A DNA stretch of 64,000 nucleotides from DATFXM01 sp035315885 (GCA_035315885.1 DATFXM010000185.1:1-64000); one strand, 5' to 3'; shown: positions 8,571 through 17,456, counted from the stretch's first letter. Notes: generated by a model from the sequence alone, not told the origin. Numbers and translations are program-made.

Positions 8571-8930
8571 ATGGCCAGGAAGACAAAGCAAGACGTCAGA
8601 AGAGCAGTACACAAGAGGATTAGAAACAAGATTGCGGGCTCCGCGGAAAGACCGCGACTGGCGATCTTTCGGAGTGTGAAACACATCTACGCCCAGGTGA
8701 TCGACGACGTGGCAGGTTCGACCCTGGTTTCGGCTTCAACTGCTGAGCCGGACTGGAAGGGACGCAGCGGCGGGAACACCGCCGCCGCGCGCGAAATCGG
8801 CAAAGCGATCGCCGAACGTGCCAAGTCGAAAGGAATAAGCCGGGTGGTGTTCGACCGGGGTGGCTACATCTATCACGGCCGGGTGAAGAATCTCGCTGAA
8901 GCGGCTCGCGAAGGCGGTCTCGAGTTCTGA
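8571..8930 (+). CDS. rplR: 50S ribosomal protein L18
   Basis: The 119-residue product is L18, a 5S rRNA binding protein. RPRLAIFRSVKHIYAQVIDD and KGISRVVFDRGGYIYHGRVK are diagnostic. The ATG at 8571 gives the usual MARKTKQDVRRAVHKR start; an in-frame ATG at 8544 would add nine atypical residues. Confidence 0.96.
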   Translation: MARKTKQDVRRAVHKRIRNKIAGSAERPRLAIFRSVKHIYAQVIDDVAGSTLVSASTAEPDWKGRSGGNTAAAREIGKAIAERAKSKGISRVVFDRGGYIYHGRVKNLAEAAREGGLEF

Positions 8931-9020
8931 ATCCGGGAGTGCGCCGTCGCACCCGGTGGGGCGAGGGCAGACGATTTTGAGGCTCGCGAAAAGCAGTACT
9001 CGATTGAATCGAGCTGAGGA

Positions 9021-9063
9021 TCGAATTGAAGACTTCGAATTGAAGACTTCGAATTGAGGAAAT
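9021..9063 (+). repeat. 14-bp tandem repeat ahead of rpsE
   Basis: Two complete copies of TCGAATTGAAGACT and a third partial copy (TCGAATTGAGGA) abut the rpsE start. The same TCGAATTGAAG string also occurs inside the first codons of rpsE (9068-9078), so the array looks like a local duplication of the gene start. Confidence 0.8.
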
Positions 9064-9576
9064 ATGGATCGAATTGAAGCGTCAGGGCTTGATCTCAAGG
9101 ACCAGGTTATCTCCATCAACCGCGTGACCAAGGTGGTCAAGGGCGGCAAGAATCTTTCGTTTGCCGCGCTGGTAGTAGTTGGAAACGAGAACGGCGTTGT
9201 CGGCTTCGGGTCCGGCAAAGCCCGCGAAGTTCCGCTCGCCATCAAGAAAGGAATAGAGGCGGCAAAGAAGAATCTGATCAGAGTGCCGCTCTCGGGAAGC
9301 ACAGTTCCTCATCAGGTGACGGGCGTGTTCGGGTCTGGACGCGTTCTGATGAAACCCGCACCCGAAGGCAAAGGGGTCATTGCAGGCGGGCCGGTACGCG
9401 CGATCATGCAGCTTGTCGGCGTTCGAGACGTGGTGACCAAGTCGATCGGCTCGTCCAATCCGCACAACGTGGTGAGAGCGACTTTTGAGGGGCTGCGAAG
9501 TCTTAAGGACCGAGCGGTGGTCACCAGGCTCAGGCGGCAGCAGGTAGAAGAGGCGGCTGCTGCGGCCGCGCAGTAG
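9064..9576 (+). CDS. rpsE: 30S ribosomal protein S5
   Basis: The 170-residue product is S5, involved in translational accuracy and mRNA unwinding. The double-stranded RNA-binding part contains RVTKVVKGGKNLSFAALVVV, followed by GFGSGKAREVPLAIKKGIE and GPVRAIMQLVGVRDVVTKSI. The ribosome binding site appears to be the GAGGA of the last 14-bp repeat. Confidence 0.97.
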   Translation: MDRIEASGLDLKDQVISINRVTKVVKGGKNLSFAALVVVGNENGVVGFGSGKAREVPLAIKKGIEAAKKNLIRVPLSGSTVPHQVTGVFGSGRVLMKPAPEGKGVIAGGPVRAIMQLVGVRDVVTKSIGSSNPHNVVRATFEGLRSLKDRAVVTRLRRQQVEEAAAAAAQ

Positions 9577-9670
9577 TTCTGAGTTCTGAGTTCTGAGTTC
9601 TGAGTCCCGATCACTTGGAGCCAAGGAGTAAGTGGGTACGGTTCGGCACTCAGAACTCAGAACTGAGGCA
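9577..9670. repeat. Inverted heptamer repeats between rpsE and rpmD
   Basis: Immediately after the rpsE stop lie four TTCTGAG units in tandem; about 45 bases further is the complementary CACTCAGAACTCAGAACTGAG. The two arms can form a stem of roughly 20 pairs around the spacer, within the ribosomal operon. It is one of several copies of this repeat style in the window. Confidence 0.8.
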
Positions 9671-9720
9671 GAGGAAATACCAAACGACGACAGACTGGTT
9701 GTCATCGGGAGTTTTAGGCA

Positions 9721-9936
9721 ATGGCAAAGGCTACGGCAAAGAGTAAGAAGGACGCGGCAGCTGCGCGAATCAGAATACAGTGGTACCGCTCGACGATCGG
9801 CGCAAACAGCGGACAGAAGGAACTGGTGCGCAGTCTGGGTTTCACAAAATTGAACCAGATCGTCGAACGGCCGGACACCGCGGCGATGCGGGGCATGGTC
9901 AACAAGGCGCCACACCTGTTGCGAATCGTCGAGTAA
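9721..9936 (+). CDS. rpmD: 50S ribosomal protein L30
   Basis: The 71-residue product is L30. The core RIQWYRSTIGANSGQKELVRSLG and MRGMVNKAPHLLRIVE match the family. About 15 Ala/Lys-rich residues precede it, so it is a little longer than the usual 60. It is followed by rplO after 20 bases. Confidence 0.95.
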   Translation: MAKATAKSKKDAAAARIRIQWYRSTIGANSGQKELVRSLGFTKLNQIVERPDTAAMRGMVNKAPHLLRIVE

Positions 9937-9956
9937 GGATTGAGCGGAGTCAAACG

Positions 9957-10460
9957 ATGACACTCGGAATACACAATATCGGAGCGCCCGCGGGCGCAAA
10001 CAAAAAGAAAAAGCGCGTTGGCCGAGGTCCGGGATCGGGTCACGGGAAAACATCCACTCGCGGACATAAGGGACAGAAATCTCGTTCGGGCTATTCGGGT
10101 CGGCCCGGATTTGAGGGCGGACAGATGCCCCTGCAGCGGCGATTGCCAAAGCGCGGCTTCACGAATATTTTTAAGAAGCAGTGGCTCGAAGTGAAGCTGT
10201 CCGACCTGGCGGCGCGGTTTAACTTGTCCGACGAGATTACGCCGGAGAAAATGGCCGAGCTGGGATTGATCAAGAAGGCTCAATTACGGCGCGTCACGGG
10301 CGTCGTGGTTTTGGGGGGCGGCGAGGATCTGAAGGGTGCCCTGCAAGTGAGCGCACACCGATTTACCCGGAGCGCTCGAGAGAAGATTGAAAAGGCCGGC
10401 GGCAAAGCTAACGTGATAGGTGCCGTCCCCGCAGAGGGTGGTGAAGCGCCGCAAGAGTAG
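9957..10460 (+). CDS. rplO: 50S ribosomal protein L15
   Basis: The 167-residue product is L15, a late-assembly protein. The Gly/Arg-rich N-terminus with KRVGRGPGSGHGKTSTRGHK and GFEGGQMPLQRRLPKRGF is diagnostic. The ATG at 9957 is the family start; the longer open frame from 9780 overlaps rpmD and is not used. Confidence 0.96.
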   Translation: MTLGIHNIGAPAGANKKKKRVGRGPGSGHGKTSTRGHKGQKSRSGYSGRPGFEGGQMPLQRRLPKRGFTNIFKKQWLEVKLSDLAARFNLSDEITPEKMAELGLIKKAQLRRVTGVVVLGGGEDLKGALQVSAHRFTRSAREKIEKAGGKANVIGAVPAEGGEAPQE

Positions 10461-10525
10461 CACATTCGCGAGAAAATGGTTCAGCGTTGCTGCTGAGTGC
10501 GTATCGTCGAGGGAGTTGTTGAGCG

Positions 10526-11983
10526 ATGATCGAGAATTTCTTAAAAGCCATCCGAAACGTGTTTGCTGTTCCGGACCTCCGCAAGCGGGTGTTGTTTTCG
10601 CTTGCGATGCTCGCGGTGTATCGCATCGGCTCACACGTAAGGACGCCGGGCATTGATCCTCAGGTGCTCGCTTCGCTTTGGAACACCGGGGATCTGCATC
10701 GCAGCCTTGCCGGCGTGATGGACCTGTTCTCGGGCGGCAACTTCAAAGTCGTCTCGATTTTTGCGCTGGGAATAACTCCGTACATCACCGCGTCGATCAT
10801 TCTTCAGTTGATGACCGTAGTGTGGGCGCGGCTGAAGGCTCTCCAGGAAGAGGGCGAGCTCGGGCGGAGAAAAATAAATCAGTACACGCGATACCTGACC
10901 GTCGTGCTGTGCGCCGTTCAGTCGTTTGGAATCGCCTACTGGCTGCAGAATCAACAGACCAACAGCGGAGCGCTGGTTCGAAATCCGGGTATCGGTTTCA
11001 TCCTGATGACGATGCTCACACTCGCCACCGGGACGACATTCATCATGTGGCTGGGCGAGCAGATAACCGAGCGCGGCGTTGGAAACGGAATCAGCCTTAT
11101 CATATTCGCGGGCATTGTCCTCAGACTCCCATCGGCGACGCAGACGATGTACGAGAAGATGACCGCTGGTGGCACCGCTCAGGCGTTGGGCGTTCTGGCG
11201 CTTTTGGTGGTAATGATCCTGATCATCGCGGCGATCGTATTTGTGGAGCGGGGATTCAGAAAGATTCCAATCAACCACGCTCGTCGAATGGTCGGACGGC
11301 AGGCCACCCCGCAGCAGCAACAGCAGAACAACATGCCGCTCAAGGTCAATATGGGAGGCGTGATCCCGGTGATCTTCGCTTCGTCGATATTGGCGTTCCC
11401 TCAGACGATCCTCGGATTTGTCGGAAGCGATCCGACGCTGACCGGATGGCGGTCGTATCTTTCGAGGTTCGCGGTGATCATAAGCGGGCAGGGTCATCCG
11501 CTTCACTATCTGATCTACTCGACGGCAATCATTTTCTTCACGTTTTTCTACGTATCGATTGTGTTCAACACCGATGAGGTGGCGAACAATCTGCGCAAGG
11601 GTGGAGCGTTCATTCCGGGCATCAGGCCGGGGAAGCGGACATCGGACTATCTGAACGAGATTCTGACAAGGCTGACTACGGTTGGCGCGATCTATCTTGC
11701 GATCGTAGCGCTGCTGCCTCAGTTCCTGCTTCAGGGATTTCAGTTCCAGTATTTGCCGCTGATCGGATCATCTATTGACGCGTTGCTTCGCGGAAACCCG
11801 CTGACCGCGTGGCTCACCACTGGGATTGGGGTGAACTTCTACTTTGGCGGAACCAGCCTCCTGATTGTGATCGGTGTGGCAATGGACACCATGAGTCAGA
11901 TCGAGTCCCAGTTGATAATGCGTCACTACGACTCGTTCACAGGCCCGAGAGGCCGCAGGTTGCGGGCGCGCAGAACCTACTGA
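10526..11983 (+). CDS. secY: Protein translocase subunit SecY
   Basis: The 485-residue product is the channel-forming subunit of the Sec translocase in the inner membrane. About ten hydrophobic segments are visible. Landmarks include GGNFKVVSIFALGITPYITASI, the ERGVGNGISLIIFAGI block and the conserved RKGGAFIPGIRPGKRT cytoplasmic loop. It is somewhat longer than the common 430-440 residues, with insertions in the loops around residues 130-150 and 255-270 (a Gln-rich run). It precedes adk by four bases. Confidence 0.97.
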   Translation: MIENFLKAIRNVFAVPDLRKRVLFSLAMLAVYRIGSHVRTPGIDPQVLASLWNTGDLHRSLAGVMDLFSGGNFKVVSIFALGITPYITASIILQLMTVVWARLKALQEEGELGRRKINQYTRYLTVVLCAVQSFGIAYWLQNQQTNSGALVRNPGIGFILMTMLTLATGTTFIMWLGEQITERGVGNGISLIIFAGIVLRLPSATQTMYEKMTAGGTAQALGVLALLVVMILIIAAIVFVERGFRKIPINHARRMVGRQATPQQQQQNNMPLKVNMGGVIPVIFASSILAFPQTILGFVGSDPTLTGWRSYLSRFAVIISGQGHPLHYLIYSTAIIFFTFFYVSIVFNTDEVANNLRKGGAFIPGIRPGKRTSDYLNEILTRLTTVGAIYLAIVALLPQFLLQGFQFQYLPLIGSSIDALLRGNPLTAWLTTGIGVNFYFGGTSLLIVIGVAMDTMSQIESQLIMRHYDSFTGPRGRRLRARRTY

Positions 11984-11987
11984 TCAT

Positions 11988-12659
11988 ATGGCGAGAATCG
12001 TCGTATTGATGGGGCCACAAGGGGCTGGGAAGGGTACACAGGCTCAGCTTCTTGCGACTACTTTTGGACTGCCCATTGTTGCGACGGGCGACATTCTGCG
12101 CGAGATGGCGGAGGGTGTGACACCGCTCGGCCGGCAGATTCGAGAGGTCCAGTCGGCCGGCCATCTCGTGTCGGATGAGATTCTGGCGGAAGTGATCAAG
12201 GCTCGGCTTGGCTGTGAAGACTGCAAGAGCGGTTGCATCCTGGACGGTTTCCCTCGAACGTTGCCGCAGGCAGAACTGCTCGAGGAGATCGCCTCGAGCC
12301 TGGGGAATTCGATTCTCGTCATAAATCTCGACGTGCCGCGGAAACTGTTGTACGAGAGGTTGGCTCGACGGCGAGTTTGTTCGAAGTGTGGAGCGGTCTA
12401 TAACGTCGTATCCAAACCGAGCAAGCAGGAAGGTATCTGCGACCTGGATGGAGCGCCTTTGTTAACGCGGTCCGACGATCATGAAGAAGCGATAGCGAAG
12501 CGGCTTGCGTTGTACGATGAAAAGACGCGGCCGCTGTTGGATTACTATGGAGAGTCGGGGCGGCTGCGGACGGTCGACGGAACAGGGACACCCGAAGAGG
12601 TTTTCGCCCGCCTTTCACGAATATTCCAAGTCGAAACAGCAGAGAGCAGTAAGAAGTGA
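11988..12659 (+). CDS. adk: Adenylate kinase, zinc-LID type
   Basis: The 223-residue product converts ATP and AMP to two ADP. The P-loop GPQGAGKGTQAQ, DGFPRTLPQAE and the LID with CSKCGAVYN and GICDLDG are visible; three Cys and one Asp in the LID can bind a structural zinc. It lies between secY and map as in many spc operons. Its TGA stop overlaps the GTG start of map. Confidence 0.97.
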   Translation: MARIVVLMGPQGAGKGTQAQLLATTFGLPIVATGDILREMAEGVTPLGRQIREVQSAGHLVSDEILAEVIKARLGCEDCKSGCILDGFPRTLPQAELLEEIASSLGNSILVINLDVPRKLLYERLARRRVCSKCGAVYNVVSKPSKQEGICDLDGAPLLTRSDDHEEAIAKRLALYDEKTRPLLDYYGESGRLRTVDGTGTPEEVFARLSRIFQVETAESSKK

Positions 12660-13423
12660 TCATTCGCAAGTCCAAAGCAGAAATAGAAAAGATGAGGATT
12701 GCGGGCCAGATAGTTGCGCGGGTCCTCGAGCGGTTGAGCGGGATGGTGCGGCCGGGGATAACCACCCTGGATCTGGATGCAGAAGCCGAACAGATGATAA
12801 GAGCGGCGGGCGCGCTGCCGACCTTCAAGGGATACCGAGGCTATCCAAAATCCATTTGCGCATCGATAAACGACGAAGTCGTGCACGGCATTCCTGGAAA
12901 GAGAAAGCTGCGCGAAGGCGACATAATTGGGATCGACTGCGGGGCAACTTACCAGGGCTACGTCGGGGATGCGGCACTCACGGTGCCGGTTGGCGAAGTG
13001 AGCGATCAGGTCAAAGCCTTGCTGAAGGCTACCGAGGAGTCACTCTACCAGGCAATCGACAAGTGCAGGATTGGCAACCGGCTGGGGGACGTCTCGCACG
13101 CGGTTCAGTCTTACGTGGAACCGCTCGGTTATTCGGTGGTCAGGAACTACTGCGGGCATGGCATCGGGCGAGCGATGCACGAAGAACCACAGGTCCCGAA
13201 CTACGGGGCGGCGGGCAGCGGGCCTCCGCTTCGCGAGGGGCTGGTGATAGCGATCGAACCGATGATCAATCTTGGGCGGCATGAGGTTAAGCAGCTTTCC
13301 GACGGCTGGACCGTTGTGACTCTGGATGGGATGCCATCGGCCCACTTCGAGCACACGGTTGCGATCACCGAGGACGGTCCCCAGATCCTGACCGAACGCA
13401 ACGGAGCGCTGTCAAACGGTTGA
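12656..13423 (+). CDS. map: Methionine aminopeptidase, type I
   Basis: The 255-residue product removes N-terminal methionine from new proteins. Metal ligands are in IGIDCGATYQGYVGDAA (two Asp), GHGIGRAMHEEPQVPNYG (His) and the two late Glu residues (VIAIEPM and the Glu in the final FEHTVAITEDGP region). The GTG start overlaps the adk stop by four bases, pointing to coupled translation. Confidence 0.96.
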   Translation: MIIRKSKAEIEKMRIAGQIVARVLERLSGMVRPGITTLDLDAEAEQMIRAAGALPTFKGYRGYPKSICASINDEVVHGIPGKRKLREGDIIGIDCGATYQGYVGDAALTVPVGEVSDQVKALLKATEESLYQAIDKCRIGNRLGDVSHAVQSYVEPLGYSVVRNYCGHGIGRAMHEEPQVPNYGAAGSGPPLREGLVIAIEPMINLGRHEVKQLSDGWTVVTLDGMPSAHFEHTVAITEDGPQILTERNGALSNG

Positions 13424-13616
13424 TGCCCAACGGTTGATCTCCGAGGACAGAAGTCCAGAGGCCGACTACCAGAAACTGATGTCTGGGTGATGTCTGCTCT
13501 GATTTTAACCCGGGGGCGGAGTTCTGCGGACCGCGGGTTGCGTTGCTTGCAAGTTAAATGCTAATATTGCGGTTTCTTGTGCGCGAGATTTTCCGAACTG
13601 AGCGATGAGGTAGAAG
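13424..13616. other. map-rpmJ spacer without infA
   Basis: In most bacteria with this operon order, infA (about 72 codons, initiation factor IF-1) sits between map and rpmJ. No + strand reading frame resembling IF-1 is present in these 193 bases. The segment otherwise shows nothing recognisable. Confidence 0.8.
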
Positions 13617-13730
13617 ATGAAGGTCCGGGCATCGGTAAAGAAGATGTGTGACAACTGCAAGATCATCCACCGCCGAGGAGTGGTGAGAGTGATTTGCACG
13701 AATCCAAAGCACAAGCAGCGACAGGGTTAG
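13617..13730 (+). CDS. rpmJ: 50S ribosomal protein L36
   Basis: The 37-residue product begins MKVRASVKKMCDNCKI and contains VICTNPKHKQRQG at the end. Zinc ligands C11, C14, C27 and H32 fit the zinc-binding L36 form. It lies 16 bases ahead of rpsM. Confidence 0.95.
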   Translation: MKVRASVKKMCDNCKIIHRRGVVRVICTNPKHKQRQG

Positions 13731-13746
13731 TTGTAACGGAGGTCGA

Positions 13747-14130
13747 ATGGCTCGTATTTCAGGTGTGGACCTGCCAGCAAACAAGAGAGCTGAGATTGGT
13801 CTGACATATATCTACGGAATCGGTCGCTCGCGCGCCAACAAGATTCTCGCCGAAGCGGGAGTGAATGTCGATCGTCGGGTTCGTGAGTTGAGTGAAGACG
13901 AAGTGAATCGGATCCGCATGGTGATCGACCAGCAGGGTATGGTCGAAGGCGATCTCCGTAAGCAAGTGCAGATGGACATCAAGCGGCTGATGGATATCGG
14001 CTGCTATCGAGGGCTTCGTCACCGGCGAGGACTTCCGGTGAGAGGCCAGCGCACGCACACCAACGCCAGGACACGGAAAGGTCCGCGTCGCGCGACGGTT
14101 GCCAAGAAGAAGGCTCCGGGCAAGAAGTAA
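13747..14130 (+). CDS. rpsM: 30S ribosomal protein S13
   Basis: The 127-residue product is S13, a head protein contacting P-site tRNA and the large subunit. MARISGVDLPANKRAEIGLTY, GIGRSRANKIL and the basic C-terminus RGQRTHTNARTRKGPRR are family marks. Confidence 0.97.
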   Translation: MARISGVDLPANKRAEIGLTYIYGIGRSRANKILAEAGVNVDRRVRELSEDEVNRIRMVIDQQGMVEGDLRKQVQMDIKRLMDIGCYRGLRHRRGLPVRGQRTHTNARTRKGPRRATVAKKKAPGKK

Positions 14131-14260
14131 GATTCGGGCTGTGACTGCCGCTTCGGGTACGACCCGAGATCTCCGCGGGGCAGGCCGCGGGGATGGTTTC
14201 GGGAATGATTGGCCGCTCAGCATGCGATAGAGCATCAGAATCAAAAAGAACTAAGAGGAT

Positions 14261-14668
14261 ATGGCAAAGGCACAAGCAAAGACTGGCAAGAAGAAGACGT
14301 TTAAGCGGAAAGAGCGCCGGATGGTGCCGCAGGGCATCGTTCACATACAGGCGAGCTTTAACAATACGCTTGTTTCGATCACGGATCTCGAAGGCAATCT
14401 GGTGAGCCAGTCTTCGGCCGGAGCTCTTGGTTTTCACGGCTCGCGAAAAGGGACGCCGTTCGCGGCTCAGCAGGCGGCGGCTCGTGCAGCGCAGGCTGCG
14501 CGAGAGATGGGCATGCAGTCGTGCGAGGTGCGTGTAAAGGGGCCGGGCTCGGGTCGCGAATCCGCAGTGCGCGCGATACAGTCGGCAGGAATCGAAGTCA
14601 GGGTCATTCGGGACGTGACGCCGATTCCGCACAACGGATGCCGGCCGCCGAAAAAGAGAAGAGTGTAG
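14261..14668 (+). CDS. rpsK: 30S ribosomal protein S11
   Basis: The 135-residue product is S11, part of the platform that binds the mRNA-anti-SD helix. HIQASFNNTLVSITDLEGN, SSAGALGFHGSRKGTPFAAQ and DVTPIPHNGCRPPKKRRV are typical. The start follows AAGAGGAT. Confidence 0.97.
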   Translation: MAKAQAKTGKKKTFKRKERRMVPQGIVHIQASFNNTLVSITDLEGNLVSQSSAGALGFHGSRKGTPFAAQQAAARAAQAAREMGMQSCEVRVKGPGSGRESAVRAIQSAGIEVRVIRDVTPIPHNGCRPPKKRRV

Positions 14669-14747
14669 GCGTTGATTTCCGCAGGCTTGAAATCGAAGGT
14701 TTCTGTTATCAGGCGCAAGGAGGCCGTTCTAGAGGTCAGGCCTTTGA

Positions 14748-14812
14748 GGTTTGATCTTTTGGTTTGATCTTTTGGTTTGATCTCTTGGTTTGATCTTTTG
14801 GTTTGATCTTGA
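14748..14812 (+). repeat. Five 13-bp tandem repeats before rpsD
   Basis: The unit GGTTTGATCTTTT is repeated five times (14748, 14761, 14774, 14787, 14800) with one or two changes. Thirteen bases is not a multiple of three and the array is not in a gene. It lies in the 262-base leader between rpsK and rpsD. Confidence 0.9.
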
Positions 14813-14930
14813 AGGCCGCGTCAGGAATTGCGCTTTAAAGGATGAAGGGCGTCGGGTTGTTTCGGCGTCTGTAAACTTTTGCTGAACTCGATGCTGCGAT
14901 GCATCGAGTGGTAGATGGAGGTAATCGAAG

Positions 14931-15569
14931 TTGGCAAGATATCGAGGACCGGTGTGCAGGCTTTGCCGCCGGGAAGGAATGAAATTGTTCTTGAAGGGCG
15001 AGCGGTGTTACAAGCCGAGTTGTCCCATCGAGAAGCGCGGCACCCAGCCACCCGGTCAGCATGGCCGAAACGTTCGGCGGGCAAAGCTCATCGGGTACGG
15101 CGAGCAACTCCGGGAAAAGCAAAAGGTAAAACGAATCTACGGCATGCTCGAACGACAGTTCAGGCTGTACTTTGAGCGAGCCGTTCGGATGAAGGGTGTC
15201 ACCGGCGAGAACCTGCTCTCTCTGCTCGAGCGGCGCCTGGACAATGTGGTTTATCGGTTGGGTTACGCTACATCTCGGGCTCAAGCTCGTCAGCTCGTCA
15301 CACACGGTCACATTGCAGTGAACACTCGCAAGGTAGACATTCCCAGCTTTCAAGTCAAGGTGGGCGACGAAATCGCGGTAAGAGAACCGAGCCGCCCAAA
15401 CATTCACATCCAGAGTGCGTTTCAAACCGCCTCGGGGCGAGGCCGGCCGAGCTGGCTGGAAGTCGTTTCGCCCGACGAGCTTCGCGGTCGAGTAATCGCG
15501 CTGCCGCGCCGCGATGAGATCGGTCAAAACATCAACGAACAGCTTATAGTCGAGTTGTATTCCAAGTAA
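14931..15569 (+). CDS. rpsD: 30S ribosomal protein S4, zinc-binding form
   Basis: The 212-residue product is S4, an early 16S rRNA binder that in many bacteria represses the alpha operon. A TTG start follows GGAGG. The N-terminus has four cysteines (CRLC, then C and C around residues 26 and 31), the zinc-binding type. The S4 RNA-binding domain contains RLDNVVYRLGYATSRAQARQ and LVTHGHIAVN. Confidence 0.96.
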   Translation: MARYRGPVCRLCRREGMKLFLKGERCYKPSCPIEKRGTQPPGQHGRNVRRAKLIGYGEQLREKQKVKRIYGMLERQFRLYFERAVRMKGVTGENLLSLLERRLDNVVYRLGYATSRAQARQLVTHGHIAVNTRKVDIPSFQVKVGDEIAVREPSRPNIHIQSAFQTASGRGRPSWLEVVSPDELRGRVIALPRRDEIGQNINEQLIVELYSK

Positions 15570-15652
15570 TTGGTAAAGGACGGGTGCTGGAAGTCTGAGG
15601 AAACGGTGCAAGCCGTGGGGCGTCCAGCGGTCGGATCTTTTGAGGGGAAGCG

Positions 15653-16660
15653 ATGGACGGAGAAAACCAATTCATGATCGGTTTCCAGAGGCCGAAACGC
15701 CTCGCATGCGAGACCGAAACGGCAACGGCACGTTTTGCCAAGTTCTATGCCCAACCGTTTGAGCGGGGCTTTGGAACCACAATTGGCAACTGCCTGCGCC
15801 GCGCGCTGCTTTCCTCAATCGAAGGAGCAGCGATAACCGCTGTAAAGATCGAGGGGGTTCTGCACGAGTTTTCGTCTATTCCAGGCGTGGTCGAGGACGC
15901 GACCGACATAATCCTGAATCTCAAACGGATCCCGTTCAAACTTCACGGCGGCACTGCCAAGACTCTCAGAGTCGAGCGGAATGTCCCCGGAGAAATGCTG
16001 TCGGGAGAAATTGAAATAGATTCGGACGTCGAGATCCTTGATCCGAACGTTCACATCGCCACAGTTTCCGAAGGCGGTTCACTCACCATCGAAATGCGGC
16101 TCAAGCGCGGACGGGGTTATGTCTCCGCAGAACGCAACTACGACGAAGACCTCGCCGTAGGCTACATACCGATTGACTCGGTTCATTCGCCAGTCAAAAA
16201 GGTGAACTACACCGTAGACTCAGCGCGACTCGGGCAGGACACCGATTACGATAAGCTCACGCTCGAGGTCTGGACGAACGGTTCAGTGAAACCCGAGAAC
16301 GCTATCGGCCTGGCCGCGAAGCTGATCAAGGATCATATGCAGATCTTTATCAACTTCGAAGAAGAACCGGAACTGGCCGAAGCAGACCGCGAGGAGGCCT
16401 CGCGCCATCCGCTGAATGAAAACCTGGATCGATCGGTTGACGAGCTCGAACTGTCGGTCAGGTCTTACAACTGTCTCAAGAATGCCGACATTCGAACAAT
16501 TCGCGAGCTGGTTCAGAAATCCGAGCCCGAGATGCTCAAGACAAAGAATTTTGGCCGAAAGTCGCTCAACGAGATCAAGGAGATTCTCTCGTCGATGGGT
16601 CTCCACCTCGGAATGAGGTTCGATGAGCACGGCCGGTTGCTGGATGAAGCGGCCGGGTAG
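15653..16660 (+). CDS. rpoA: RNA polymerase alpha subunit
   Basis: The 335-residue product assembles the polymerase. The N-terminal dimerisation domain includes ARFAKFYAQPFERGFGTTIGN (two-alpha interface) and the insert domain; the C-terminal domain from about residue 255 contains DELELSVRSYNCLKNADIRT and KNFGRKSLNEIKEILSSMGL, which bind UP-element DNA and activators. GGGGAAG precedes the ATG. Confidence 0.97.
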   Translation: MDGENQFMIGFQRPKRLACETETATARFAKFYAQPFERGFGTTIGNCLRRALLSSIEGAAITAVKIEGVLHEFSSIPGVVEDATDIILNLKRIPFKLHGGTAKTLRVERNVPGEMLSGEIEIDSDVEILDPNVHIATVSEGGSLTIEMRLKRGRGYVSAERNYDEDLAVGYIPIDSVHSPVKKVNYTVDSARLGQDTDYDKLTLEVWTNGSVKPENAIGLAAKLIKDHMQIFINFEEEPELAEADREEASRHPLNENLDRSVDELELSVRSYNCLKNADIRTIRELVQKSEPEMLKTKNFGRKSLNEIKEILSSMGLHLGMRFDEHGRLLDEAAG

Positions 16661-16679
16661 CGGCCAATAGGAAAAAGCA

Positions 16680-17345
16680 ATGCGACACAGAGTTGCTCAC
16701 AGAAAACTGGGCAGAAGGTCGGAGCACCGCATGTCATTGCTCCGAAACTTGTGCACCTCGTTGATAACTCACGAACGGCTCATCACCACTCTACCCAAGG
16801 CGAAGGAGTTGAGGCCGTTTGCCGAACGGGTCATCACGCTTGGCAAGCGAGCCCTTGCAGCGGAGGCACCCGAGGCCGCGCTTCATAACCGGAGGCTCGC
16901 CGCTGCGTACTTTCAAACCGGAAACACGAACAGGATTCCCGACGGCGGATACAAGAGGCCTCGCGCACCTCGAACAGCAGGTGTATCTGCGCTGGACAAG
17001 CTTTTCAGCGACGTGGCCGGCCGTTACACCGATCGGCCTGGAGGGTACACTCGCATTCTGAAGCTTGGCTCCAGACGCGGCGACGGCGCCGAGCTTGCGC
17101 TGATCGAACTGATCGGAAGCGAAGCCAAGCCGGCTCACGAGGAGGAGAAGAAACAGGAGAAGAAGCGGCGCTTCTTCGGTCGAAAAAAGGGCGAGAAGAA
17201 AGAAGAAGCCGAAAAGAGTCCTGAGAAGAAGGGGGCGAAGAAGGCCAGCGCCAAGGGCGATACGGAAACCAAAGGCGCCAAAAAGAAGACCCCCTCGGAA
17301 GGAAAATCGACCTCCCGCCGCACGAAGAAGAGCGACAGCGAGTAG
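16680..17345 (+). CDS. rplQ: 50S ribosomal protein L17 with charged C-terminal tail
   Basis: The first 148 residues contain L17: MRHRVAHRKLGRRSEHR, SLITHERLITTLPKAKELRP and the end GAELALIELIGSE. The remaining roughly 75 residues are almost entirely Lys, Glu, Ala, Ser and Arg, predicted disordered. Typical L17 is about 115-130 residues. The last gene of the super-operon, it is followed by a hairpin at 17374. Confidence 0.95.
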   Translation: MRHRVAHRKLGRRSEHRMSLLRNLCTSLITHERLITTLPKAKELRPFAERVITLGKRALAAEAPEAALHNRRLAAAYFQTGNTNRIPDGGYKRPRAPRTAGVSALDKLFSDVAGRYTDRPGGYTRILKLGSRRGDGAELALIELIGSEAKPAHEEEKKQEKKRRFFGRKKGEKKEEAEKSPEKKGAKKASAKGDTETKGAKKKTPSEGKSTSRRTKKSDSE

Positions 17346-17373
17346 TCAGGCAAGAAACACGCAAACCGGCAAC

Positions 17374-17408
17374 AGCCTCAGCCGATCAGCGGTTGGGGCT
17401 TTCGCTTC
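17374..17408 (+). terminator. Candidate terminator after rplQ
   Basis: AGCCTCAGCCG pairs with CGGTTGGGGCT (11 pairs, two of them G-U) around a five-base loop, followed by TTCGCTTC. The T-run is weak, so this may be an imperfect rho-independent terminator or attenuator at the end of the ribosomal operon. Confidence 0.5.
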
Positions 17409-17456
17409 TAAGAGCGGACGAGGTTCGCGGCAGGAAATCGGGCCTGGAGACCTGGG

